64,000 nt of DNA from Choanephora cucurbitarum (Eukaryota; Mucoromycota; Mucoromycetes; Mucorales; Choanephoraceae): assembly GCA_025331435.1 (NCBI GenBank), contig JAIWNI010000006.1, positions 1 through 64,000 of the forward strand, read 5' to 3'. Below the pieces are notes generated by a model that was given only the letters and a program-made list of their open reading frames with translations, made no database searches and was not told the origin of the DNA. Made by a program: the position numbers and the translations under genes. Shown piece by piece: positions 1 to 10,224 of the stretch (position 1 is its first letter; each line of letters begins with the position of its first letter).

Positions 1-983
1 AAGCCGGGAAGACCACCAAAATCTCAAAGACTATCTTCGCTTCCTAAAAACTTTGCCAATGCTATTTTAGAAAGCAGTACAGTAAAATTGATCTAAAGAG
101 AAAGCAGGAAGATGAAGAAGAAAAGAAAGAAGAAGATGAAGAAGAAGAAGAAAAGAAAGAAGATAGAAAGGAAAAGTCCAAAAAGAGAAAGCCTGTTCGT
201 CATGGAGATTTCGTATATAATTTGTACATTCCCAAATAGAGGGCAAGCACTGAAAGAAGAAGGTACCAACACAGTAGGTTAGATTTTCCTGTTCATAAGA
301 GCATAGATAAACTTGATGTTGTAGAAACCCATGATCCCAAGGGAGATAAATTTTGTGGGTTTAGATCTGCAGCTCATGCTATTTATGGCGACGAGGATAA
401 GTTCATTCAGGTTAAAGAAGCAATGCTGAATGTCTTGGGAAAGAAGTTTAATGCTGATATGACATACGCGGACTTCTATAGTAGTTCGTTGAGAATGATA
501 ATGAAAGATGTAAAAATGACTATCATTTGTGGCATTGATCAGCAAAACAATAGCTCGGAATTAAGAGGTGAGCCATCCCATTCAATAGCAAAAGTTGCTC
601 AACCAAGATTCTGATTTGATAGTTTGGATTGTATGCAAATTCTGGCTGATGCTTGCGGAAGACCAGTTTGCTACTATCCCCCTGTTGTTGATGTACCGGA
701 AGTAGCGATTGATCAACCTACTTCGTATTTCCCGGTGATCTTGCCTGCAAAGCTTGATAAGAAACCACTTCCAATCCACATCCAAAACATCAACGGTTGC
801 CACTGGGGTTCTATCAAGTTCTTCAACTCATGCCAAAGATTTCCGGCTCCTTCTAGAGTGTATATCGATGCGCATGAATCGCTTCGTGGCAATTTTGATA
901 ACTATTGGAATCGTTGGAAGCAATTCCACAAGCAACCGAAATCCTTAGAAGAAAAAGAAACAGCTGTTATTGTTATCAATTAA
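1..983 (+). pseudogene. Broken C-terminal part of a transposon-type protein with an OTU cysteine-protease-like domain
   Basis: The plus strand carries pieces of one protein with no complete frame. Bases 1-90 encode a GRPPK AT-hook-like motif, then a stop. Bases 100-200 are a purine-rich stretch encoding Lys/Glu. From about 298 to 983 one frame reads as an OTU-like domain: DPKGDKFCGFRSA resembles the catalytic-Cys block (usually D-G-N-C-x-F-R), and NGCHWGSI resembles the C-terminal catalytic-His block. A TGA at 612-614 splits this frame, and the frame upstream is also broken. OTU domains are often attached to FAR1/MULE-type transposases in early-diverging fungi, so this is probably the tail of such an element whose front lies left of the window. 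It could instead be a real gene with unrecognised introns, but the repeated breaks argue against that. Confidence 0.55.
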
Positions 984-1482
984 ATGGAGTTATATATACA
1001 CATTTATTGACACAGTGAACCTACATATGATTACCACGAAAAATGGTTGTGAATAAGGGTGGTTGTAAATAAGGTGGTTGTAAATAAAGTGGCTGTAAAC
1101 CAGATTATTTTAAACTCAGGGATCGGGTCAGTGTTTGTAAATACGAATTTTCGGTGGCGGTAAATAGCCATTCTGTGAACTTATTCCGGAAAAAACAATA
1201 AAAGTTGAGTCTTAGTCGTACTTTGTCTTTTTTGCTACTGCTGAAAACCTACGTATACAACACAAGCGTTCCGAAAAGCTTTTTTCGTATTATGTTTTAA
1301 CCGAATGCCAAATGCGTAATAACATAAGGATAGCATCCAATAGCATAGAACAATAATTACTAAATAAAGCATACATCTTCAAACTAAGGTCAAATCGTAA
1401 AGAAGTGTATTTCAATTGCTCGTGTAAAAATGTAACTTGAAAGAGCCTATGGGAGTTTACTAGTTGTGGTGATCTGAGCATA
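984..1482. other. Intergenic; short degenerate tandem repeat
   Basis: No gene seen. At about 1049-1100 a unit of roughly 16 bp (GGTGGTTGTAAATAA and variants) occurs three times, with a looser copy near 1153. It may be the subterminal region of the element that carried the OTU relic, or simple local duplication. Confidence 0.4.
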
Positions 1483-1515
1483 CACCGATCAAAAAATGAC
1501 CACGTATTTACGTGC
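1483..1515 (+). repeat. Left terminal inverted repeat of outer CMC element
   Basis: Identical over 33 bp to the reverse complement of 20308-20340. It contains a near-palindrome, CACGTATTTACGTG. The first 14 bases are shared, with a one-base indel, with the ends of the inner element (9849-15764). Confidence 0.93.
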
Positions 1516-2404
1516 CAGCACACCGGTTCTGGTGTCCTCGAAACGTCCTCGAAAACACCAACGAAGGCGTTCTGGCGTGCTCCCTCGTTACACAAAAGTA
1601 GGGGTTTAAATCAAAATTTCAAGTAGAGATGACGCTTTTGGACTTATGGTGCTACTTCATTTTAAAACTCAAAACTTTTTTTTAGCCTCTAGGCCTTTTG
1701 TTTGATTGGACGTTAGATCAGGAATAATATATACAGCGGCTTATTATGATTAGATTATTGTTCTGAAAAATGTGGCTTTTATTATTTTTAAATTACTATA
1801 TTGGGATGATGACGAAATTCTATACTGGGATGCATGCCTGTAGTATGATGGCTACAGGGGGGGACCCTTTGGCTAATACATCGAACGAAGCGATCCTTAC
1901 CTTGAATTTTGCAGAGAGCCATTGAGCTAAATGTAAAGCGAGACCATAAAGGGTGCGGTAGATGAGATCTATGTAAAATTTTAGTTGAGGCTTATATAAA
2001 ATAATTACGGAACACATACCTGTGACCTTTCTAACGATCTGACTATAAGAATGTGTTAGTTCTATGAACAAGTGCCTAAATACCTTTGATAATGCATGTA
2101 TCACTTGTCTACAGTAATAGTTCGAAACCCATATATAAAGCAATGATAGCGAAAAGTTCTGAGAAACGCGTATTTTATTTTACCTACTCTTTCAGTTCAT
2201 CTTCGGCCTAGAGAGGATACATAGACCATAAAACTAATACTACGCGTGACAGAAAGTATTAGACAAAGCACTGAGAGCTTTTAAACTACTTACTTCAGAA
2301 ATAGGGACACTTATTCAAAAAAAAAAGATGAAATAAAACGGAAGGAAAAAGAAAGAAAAAGAGAAAATAGAGAAAGAAATTTTTTTTATTTTTTGTTCGT
2401 CATT
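1516..2404. other. Non-coding left arm of outer CMC element
   Basis: No supported gene. A small inverted repeat around a GGTGT/ACACC stem lies just inside the terminal repeat (about 1523-1560). The stretch before 2405 is A-rich and would be the 3' flank of the accessory gene. Confidence 0.5.
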
Positions 2405-3363
2405 TCAAAAATCAGTCAACGACATCACTCCCTGACCAGATTGATTTTCAGAAGCAACTTCATCTTCTGCCATATAGCTGATGTTGCTTTCTTGAGGTGC
2501 ACTGGAAATGCTAAAGTCATATTAAGCACATGGTTAGATCTGAAAGTTATACTAAATGTATTATTGTACTTACTTCAGCTTGGCTGGCTATTTGGGTCGA
2601 GCTTGCTGAAGCAGCTTTCTTTGGCTTGCTGTTTCTGAAGATACTGCTCAAGATAGCTCGAGCCAACCAAGAATCCATTGCCATGTGAAGAGGCAGAAGA
2701 GCGTTTGCCATGTCATCTTCATCTACATCTTCTATGCTCTTCATGACAACGAAGTCCAATTGACGAGCGTAATGATCGCTGTCTCTTTTGCTTAGCTGAC
2801 TGAAGAGAAAGTCAGTGTTCTTCTTTTGCTTGAAGTGACGGACGCAAAGACCGCGGGCCAAGAATCTAGTATTCTGGTACATCACCTCAGCCTGTTCATC
2901 CAAGGCCTCGCCAGCAAGATTCCAGTTTGTCTTACTGGTGATGTAAAGCTTGCCAACTTGTATGGCTTTGGATTTGAAGTGGCCAGAGATTGAAGAATGA
3001 TAGATTCTATCACCACGATTTTCATCGTACCATCTTTCCATAGCTGTGTCGTTCATTCTGCGGACGGTTCGGTGCAAACTTTCATAATAACGTTCTAAGG
3101 CTATATAAAGTTTCTCGTTAGAATCCCTCTATATAATAACAACTCATTAACTTACTTTGAACATCTTCGTGAAATAATCCGTTATTGTTATCATTGGATT
3201 GAGATCCGTTGCGTATTTGAAGTCTATCAAGTGACTCTTGAAGGTGGTCTACCTTTGCGAGCAACGTATGAACAAGTTGGGTGAGGTTTCTGCCATCTTC
3301 AACAGACATTGGTTGGATAGGACAAGAAGAGCTTTGAGAGATTGTGTTGTTGAAGTCGTACAT
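2405..3363 (-). CDS. Accessory protein of the outer CMC element (unknown function)
   Basis: A three-exon gene on the minus strand. Exon 1 starts at 3363 and encodes a polar N-terminus with a short predicted coiled coil (LVHTLLAKVDHLQESLDRLQ). The donor is near 3160. Exon 2 runs from about 3096 to about 2571 and holds the conserved core (RGDRIY, KTNWNLAGEAL, MYQNTRFLARG, NALLPLH, SRILSSIFRN-like). Exon 3 ends in SLTDF and a stop at 2405-2407. The core matches the protein at 13826-14794 in the inner element at roughly half the positions, including the MYQNTR and NALLPLH blocks and the xSLxDF C-terminus. I recognise no named domain. Its place opposite the transposase, conserved in both elements, suggests a DNA-binding or assembly partner like TnpA of CACTA elements; that is inference. 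No obvious break is seen in this copy. Confidence 0.72.
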
Positions 3364-4496
3364 TTTGTGATACTGATTTTCGAGGAAAAAAAAAGAGAGT
3401 TGAAGTAAAGAAGAACGACCGAAAAAAAAGCCCTTATTTATACAGATATCTTTCCATCGATTGCTGACTGACTAAGCATGAATGTCTATATCATACATGT
3501 TATTTTTAACCATGATCTAGTGAAAAGAAAATTTAAGTGTCCATTGTCTTGATCCAAACAAAGTTAAAGCTTTTACCCAAATAGGATATGATGAAGTCTT
3601 TGTAACACCCCAGTGTGACTTGAAAAACATTATTCTTATAAATAACCCCAAAAAAACGATATTATAATAAACAACTTTATTTTCCCTTTGATTTTTAAAT
3701 TTGACTCTTCTCTTAACAACTGTCTGCCCGAAGTTGTTTAGAATCCTTATTTTCACTATCAAAGAGATACCCTTAATAACTCTACCTATCTAATCGATTC
3801 CTTGAGTTATTTTAACTAAGTATCTATTTGTCTGACCCTTCGAAATATAATTATATTCGTTTACTGAAGTCGAGTGACCCTCTGAATAAAACGTCTAAAA
3901 ACATCTTGATTATCTTTGAACCCTCAAGTTCTTAAGTGATAACCATTTCTTCTGTCTCTTGTAACTTTACCGCGCTAGATCGTAAATAAGTTACTTTACT
4001 CAGGCAGATAGACCAAATCTATAAAACTTTAACAGTCCATTACGAAGTCCTTGAGCCATTACTGGTCTCTTCACTAAAACTACGTGAATTGTCACTCTCT
4101 ATAAGTCTTACGAGAATTATTTGATACGAGTGTGCTGTTGTAACAATCTACTTTACTTTTACTGAAATTAAAACAAATCAATCCCCACAAATCTTACATC
4201 ATTCTGCTTAATAACCAAATTGATTGGTGGCTTACCAACCGATTCAATCTCCATCCAGTCAATTTTGGTGCCTGTTAGCTATAAATAACTCATTAATGCA
4301 TTGCATCCGATCGCTCTTTGTACCTGAATGACAAATATGTTTAAACCATTGTGCTAATTCTGCATTGACCTTAATCAGCATTAATCTTTGGTAAAAGTGT
4401 AAATACTACACCTTGAAACAGAGTATGTTGACTTTTATTTTCTTTTTCACCAAGTTAAATTTACCTTATTTACAACTCTCTATCAAATAAAACAAA
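3364..4496. other. Divergent intergenic region of outer CMC element
   Basis: Lies between the oppositely oriented accessory and transposase genes and presumably holds both promoters. AT-rich; no coding sequence supported. Confidence 0.5.
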
Positions 4497-5942
4497 ATGG
4501 CTCCTCAACGTCCTTAACCTACAATAAATCAACGCAGACAGCAAGTTGGTCCTTTGGTGGGTTTGCAACATGCTCGGCTCTTTTAAGACAATGACGCCCT
4601 CCATCTAGAAACCTCTCCTTCCCAAGAGCCTGCTGGAAATCATCAAGACATTGATTCCGATGTTAAGTCAGTTTTGGCCGACTAGGATCCTGATGGTTTT
4701 GATGCCCAAGACTTTGACGATATCATGTCTGTTCCTGAACAAGTAGAAACTCCGGAGCCAATGGATGTTGATGACTAAGGTAATAATATTGTATAAGAAA
4801 AAGTTTGACTAATTAGCCACTAAAAGCGATTCATTTTTAGGTGAAACTGTCGATCCTTTTGACATTGACATTTCTCACAGTTCAAACCCTTTAACACCCT
4901 CCGAGATTTGTAGCATCCGCTATCTCAAGGCCTGTAAGAGAAATGGCATCAGCATCAGTACAAGCGATGAAATCAGAGATGTCTTCAATGAAGCTTTGCG
5001 CGAAACTGGCTGTATGATAATGATGAGATAGCTGTTGAAATGATGTATCTAACTAATCTTTTTAAATCTCGCACGCAAGCTTACTAGTTTGAGCACCACC
5101 GTCAATCTCATCAAGCGAGTTATACGTTTCTCTCTTGTTGTTGAGCATGAAACTTGTAAGAAGGGACGCTACCTCTTTGATGCTGACGATGATCAAGAAA
5201 TGACTCACTGTCCTGTGTGCAATGAACAGCGTAATTTTCGCAAGAGAATTTACATCAACTATGTTTCGATTGCAAAGAAAATTGCGCAACTTCTGTCAGT
5301 CGATAAAAAGCGAGATGAATTGATGTATCGTCATCAAGTGTTTGAAGACGAGCGCCTCCAAGACGATAGCGATTTGTTCGATTTGTACTGTGGCGGAGTA
5401 TACGAGCAAATGAAGCAAGATAGGGCTTTCACTCTTCCCTTAGATCAAGGTGTTCTCTTGGCTGTCGACGGATTCACTTCGCGCAAGTCGCATAAAGCCA
5501 TGATGACAATTCATGTCATCCTATTGAATTACGAACCAACGATCAGGTAAGTTGTTTGGCCTATGACACTTGAATATAAACTTACATTGCTTGTAATTAG
5601 ATTCCAAGATAAAAACATGTTCCAGGCAGCAATCCTTTGCAGTGATAACAAGCCGGACATCAGAAGCTTCTTGCTTCCTATTGTCAAGGAATTCAAGAAG
5701 TTTGGTGAAGCCCCTATGAGGGTGTTTAAGAATGGAGACGAGGTATGCCGTGCTCATATGTACTTGGTGGGCATTACTTCTGATCTGATCGAAAGTCAAA
5801 AGTTACTTGACTTTGGTGGTAAATGTTTCTTGGTAACAACTAAGCAGTTGTACTCAGGATTTCGTATAGGTCATGGTGCCTTCTATGGATGCAAGTATTG
5901 GATCAGTAAGTATTTAACTTCATGATTTTTTTGAAATATACT
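4497..5942 (+). pseudogene. Tnp2-like transposase of outer CMC element, 5' half (broken, split by retrotransposon)
   Basis: Begins MAPQR at 4497, the same start peptide as the inner homologue. The first exon has several in-frame stops (for example CCTTAA near 4517 and GACTAGGAT near 4683). Exons at about 4841-5010 and 5084-5548 encode an acidic region and a zinc-ribbon-like block (HETCKKG...CPVCNEQ), followed by the first catalytic-Asp region LAVDGFTSRKSHK. The exon at 5602-5818 carries NMFQAAILCSDNKPD, the Tnp2/Plavaka signature (LLN..P..R...EN). A short exon ends GCKYW where the inner copy has GCKYC, losing a likely zinc ligand. The donor GTAAGT at about 5907 opens the intron that received the retrotransposon. 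The gene resumes at about 17692. Confidence 0.82.
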
Positions 5943-6331
5943 TGTTGTGTCAAGTGTACAACATGACATAACTAATAAGGGTTTTTAATGATCGAGTGGA
6001 TTATTCTCTTATGACTTCAATGTCTGAGATTGGTTGGTTCACAAGGTGAATAAGTTATGGCAAGATTGCATGATTTGAATGATACGAGTTGAAATAAATG
6101 TATATGTAATCGATCGAGACTACATTATACAATACTCCTCTACAATGATGTCGTAATAATGAATATGCTTATCAACTCGAAACCCTAACAAATGAATTCT
6201 AAATAATGTCTTACCAATGCAAATCTGACGCAAGATCATTTAATATAAATGAACCTCTATCTTAAACACAATAAACAGTAACTCTTTATCTGATTATAAT
6301 TTCTATCTGCATTTTGACAGCTGACAAATCA
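5943..6331 (+). repeat. 5' LTR of Ty3/gypsy element
   Basis: 389 bp, TG...CA. Differs from the 3' LTR at three positions by my count, all transitions (AAGTT/AAATT, CGATCG/CGACCG, CTGAC/CTGAT). Preceded by ATACT. Confidence 0.95.
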
Positions 6332-6366
6332 TTTTTTAAATTCTATTATCCGGAATCACTGCAACA

Positions 6367-7290
6367 ATGTCTACCAACTCTTCTACCTCAAGTGATAACA
6401 TTAGTATCGGTGCCAATGACAACAGTGTTGATGTTACCACTCAGCAAATGAATGAAACGACCGTAGTCAAAGAAACCAATGGTAGGGACAATGACTCTTC
6501 TCCTATAATGACTGAATCCTTCAAAATTGACAAGAACCAATCTCTGGATAACGTGGTTGATTTACTTACAGCCGAACTCTCAGGAATCACTATCTTACTT
6601 ATAACTGATGACAGCAACTCTACTCACCTCAACAGCCAATATAGGGTCATCAAACAAAAACTTGAACGTGCCACAAAAGCTCAAGCAGCTATTAAAAAGG
6701 CTAAAAATGACACCATCAATGTAGTACCCCGAAACCTTCCTTTGTTTCAATGGAAAGGTGGAGTGGTACAAAACAGCAATGAAATGATTTTTAAAAATGC
6801 CAAATCTTGTATTCGAAAATTTAAAAATATTCTCCTCTCTTACGACTTGGATCCCAATCAAAACTTCAAACGACTACTGCCCTCGTGTCTCTCGGAAAAA
6901 ATGAACAACTGGTTTAGTGACTTCCTAAGCCAAAATCCAAATGCCCTTTGGGAAATGATCGCTAATGCTCTGGAAACGAAGTATGGGTTGTCTGGCGAAC
7001 AACTACAACAACTTGCTCTTAATGACCTAATGAATGTAAAAATGAAAGAAAATGAAACAATGATGCACTTTGTAGAACGATTCAACAATCTGAAGACTGA
7101 TGCCAAGGTCTCTCAAGAACCAATGCTTTGCCGGTTCTTTATTGGTGCAATGCCTACCCGACTAAATGAACTGCTATCAACTGCAAATGCCACAGCATCA
7201 AACGAAAAAAGGGACAAGATCAAGTACCTGGTGGACGACGCTTTGCGCTTGGCTGCCCTCAAGAATGTTAACTTACAAAATGATAATTAA
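6367..7290 (+). CDS. gag: Gag (capsid) of Ty3/gypsy element
   Basis: 307 residues starting 35 bp after the 5' LTR. An acidic, Asn/Ser-rich N-terminus is followed by the retrotransposon Gag core: LFQWKGG, a helical region with NWFSDFLSQNP, and MKENETMMHFVERFNNLKT, which resembles the conserved major-homology-like part of Ty3 capsids. TAA at 7288-7290 ends it, but the frame continues directly into zinc-knuckle-like Cys/His motifs and pol. The stop therefore falls exactly between capsid and nucleocapsid. Either a mutation has split a single Gag-Pol frame, or the element uses stop readthrough; the sequence alone cannot decide. Confidence 0.88.
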   Translation: MSTNSSTSSDNISIGANDNSVDVTTQQMNETTVVKETNGRDNDSSPIMTESFKIDKNQSLDNVVDLLTAELSGITILLITDDSNSTHLNSQYRVIKQKLERATKAQAAIKKAKNDTINVVPRNLPLFQWKGGVVQNSNEMIFKNAKSCIRKFKNILLSYDLDPNQNFKRLLPSCLSEKMNNWFSDFLSQNPNALWEMIANALETKYGLSGEQLQQLALNDLMNVKMKENETMMHFVERFNNLKTDAKVSQEPMLCRFFIGAMPTRLNELLSTANATASNEKRDKIKYLVDDALRLAALKNVNLQNDN

Positions 7291-7365
7291 ACTACTCGCC
7301 TTAGGTCTAGCCGACCTATTGAAGAGGTAAAACGTCCTAGGTTATTTTGCAAAAACCACCCAAAA

Positions 7366-9848
7366 ATGAACAATCACTCTACTGCCGAATGCCAATACAA
7401 GGGAACCGAACCTCCCCTGATCTACTCCAATGTTACCAAAAATGGGCTATGTTACGACTGCCACCAGATATGGACAAAAGACCATCGCTGCAAAAACAAA
7501 ATGAACAAAAATGATAAACGCTCCACAATCGTGCCTACCAAGGTGGACATTGATTCATCCGAAGATGAAAATGATCTCAAATTCAATGCCATGGATAAAA
7601 TGAAAATGAAGCAGGATTGTAAGTATAAAATTGATGATTTTTCCAAACCTCCGAATGACTTGCTAAGCAAAAAATCTATACATCTTCCTTTAAGTATAGA
7701 AAATGTCAAGACCTTTGCTCTTCTAGAAACTGGTTCTACCTTCTCAATGATCTCGCCTAGTTCAACTAGTTTTCTATATGTTTCTATAATAAATGATAAT
7801 GATAATGATAAAAATTTTATAATGCTGGGAAAATCAGATTTAAAAGTAAAAAGAACGGGCAAGACAAAAGAAAAAATGGAAATATTTTATAATGATATCG
7901 AAGTTTATGTCAGACTTGAAATATTTGATATTAATGATGTTCACGTCATCATTGGAATGGACTTAATGAAATCTCTTGGAATTAATGTAACTGGTTTAGC
8001 TTATGACTGGGATACTCCTAATCATGATATTATTCCTGATCCAATTGATCCAAATGCATACAAACCTAATGAATCACTTTATGGTACAAATGAAGAACGG
8101 AAAAAAATGACTAAAGCACTTCAACCTTACATCAATGCCAATGCTAGTCTTGATCCTCGTGGTCATTGTACTTTACCTGGTAGTAAGATCTACTTACCTT
8201 TGAAACCAGGTGTGAAGAAAACATATCTTCGTCAATATGAAATTGCAAACGATCACCTTAATGCTGCCAGAGAACAGTTTAAAAAATGGAAGGAACACAA
8301 TGTCATTGAAGTTGCCGAACCAAATACCGCCTTCAACAGTAGCCTGCTGGTAGTCAAAAAGAAAAATGCTCAAGGAGAATACACTAGTGACATTCGAGTG
8401 GTAATCTATTGTCGTATGATCAACGCTCTGTTGGATAAGTCGAGGTTAGATTCTCTCCCTCTACCTCTCATTTCAGACATCCATAGAAAAATGGGACAAT
8501 GCGAACTGTTTACAACGACTGATTTATCTCAAGCTTTTCATAGCTTCAAAATCAAGAAAAGAATTGATCGACAACCTACCTCTTTCACCTTTGAAAATGT
8601 CCAGTATCCTTTTAGAAAAGCCCCTTTTGTATTAATACCCATTAGTAGTGTGGTCCAACGAACTCTAACGAATCTCTTTGCGGATCTGTCATATGTAACG
8701 GTTTTTGTTGACGACATTTCTGTAGCTACAAATGATGATATGGAATATCATACATTTTGTGTTAAAGAAGTATTGAAACGATTAACAAATGCTCATCTGC
8801 GCATCAATGTTAACAAGCTACACTTAGCTCAAACGTGTGTCTACATATTGGGTTTCTGTCTATCAGGTAAAGATGGACTCATGGTAGATCAAAGAAAGAT
8901 ATCCAATACTCTGGGTTGGCCCCTAGTACCTAAAAATGCTCGCGAGTTATCTTCTCAATTGGGTGTTGCCAACTTTTTTCGTGCGCATATTCCATGTTAC
9001 TCAACCTTAACGGCTCGCTTAGATAAGCTGAGAAACTCAAAGGATTTGCAAAAGGATTGGACAAATGATCATACAAATGACCTACGCAAATTGCAGTATG
9101 CACTTGTTAATGCCCCTGTACTGTCTTGCCCAGACTTCAGGTATGAATTCAATGTTGTAACGGATAGCTCTGCTTATGGAATAGGTGGTGCTTTATATCA
9201 AGTAATAGATCGAAAGATCCATTATATTGGTTTCATAGCCCGACGCCTCCAACTATCTGAGCAGAAATGGGGATTGTCTCGACGAGAGTTAACTGCTGTT
9301 GCCTTTGCTTTTGTACGCTGGCGAGCGATCTTAAAGGGTACGCGATTCAACTTGTTTGTTGACAATCATGCTCTTCTATTCTTGAAAACAAAGGAAAAGT
9401 TAAATAATGCTATCTTGAATGTTTATGAAACGATTTATGAAATGGATTTTATGATTACTTTCTGTCGAGGTATAAAGAATATACTGGCAGACTCGTTATC
9501 TCGCATGTTTGTGCCTACAATGCCCAAAATGCTGGAGGGGGGTGAAAACGCCTCTCATCAAAAGAAACGCAAGCATGAAAAAGATAACAAAAGGATAACA
9601 AAACGGAGAAAAACAAATAGAAATGAAATGGAAAATGAAGAGAGAATTAAGAATAAAAATAACTCAATGTGTAATGATAAAAATGAAAAGAAATGTAACA
9701 ATGAAACAAAGGAAAATGATGCAATGAACAAAAAGGAAAATGAGAATGATGTCCCTGTAATGAGAGCTAGCCATTTGAGCAGCCTAAGAGTACCAAATGA
9801 AGATGAACAAAAGGAAATATTACTAAAATGCCACTTACTTGGTCACTA
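7366..9848 (+). CDS. pol: Pol (nucleocapsid-like, protease, RT, RNase H, start of integrase), cut by the inner CMC insertion
   Basis: Same frame as gag; the open frame actually starts right after the TAA at 7288. A zinc-knuckle-like motif (CYDCHQIWTKDHRC) is followed by an aspartic-protease block reading LLETGSTFS, where the catalytic Asp of the usual DTG/DSG is Glu. Reverse transcriptase is clear: TTDLSQAFHSF and FVDDISV (usual YVDD), though the usual DYR.LN block reads IYCRMIN. RNase H follows with VTDSSAYGIGGAL and the LSRRELTAVAFA block. A Lys/Asn-rich linker of about 85 residues (9540-9760) resembles a nuclear-localisation stretch. The integrase HHCC zinc finger begins (CHLLGH) and is cut after 9848. 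Reading from 9848 into 15767 restores GHYGIHAMEKM in frame. Confidence 0.92.
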
Positions 9849-10224
9849 CACCGATCAAAAAAACCGAATGCATTTCAATTTCAGAACTCATTTTACGTTT
9901 TATACACCGTCATTCCGTATTTGAACGCTAAAAAAACGTATTTCGTGACCACTTTCGAATGAAAAAATGTGAAGTTGCTATTTAAGGCTGAAATAATGTT
10001 TATTAGAAAAAAATCACTTTTTTGTGAGGTTCAGTGTAACCACTTTTGCCACATCCACGCTCAGCTAAACAGCTTACAAGCGCTTATGGACCTCAAAGAA
10101 TTTTTTTTCTAACTTGCTTTAAAAAATCTACTCTTGATGTAGGACAATGTTACGTATTTGGAAGAAGGTAAATAAATTAAACAAATTTTATTGGAGATTC
10201 TATGAGGCTGAATTTTTTTGGGTT
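9849..10224. other. Left non-coding arm of inner CMC element
   Basis: Terminal repeat, then AT-rich sequence that forms the 3' flank of the transposase. An open frame continues from pol into the element as far as 9924, but this is only run-on. Confidence 0.6.

Noticed and set aside
9849..9924. Continuation of the pol frame past the integrase start
   Set aside because: It reads into the inner CMC terminal repeat; the true continuation is at 15767.
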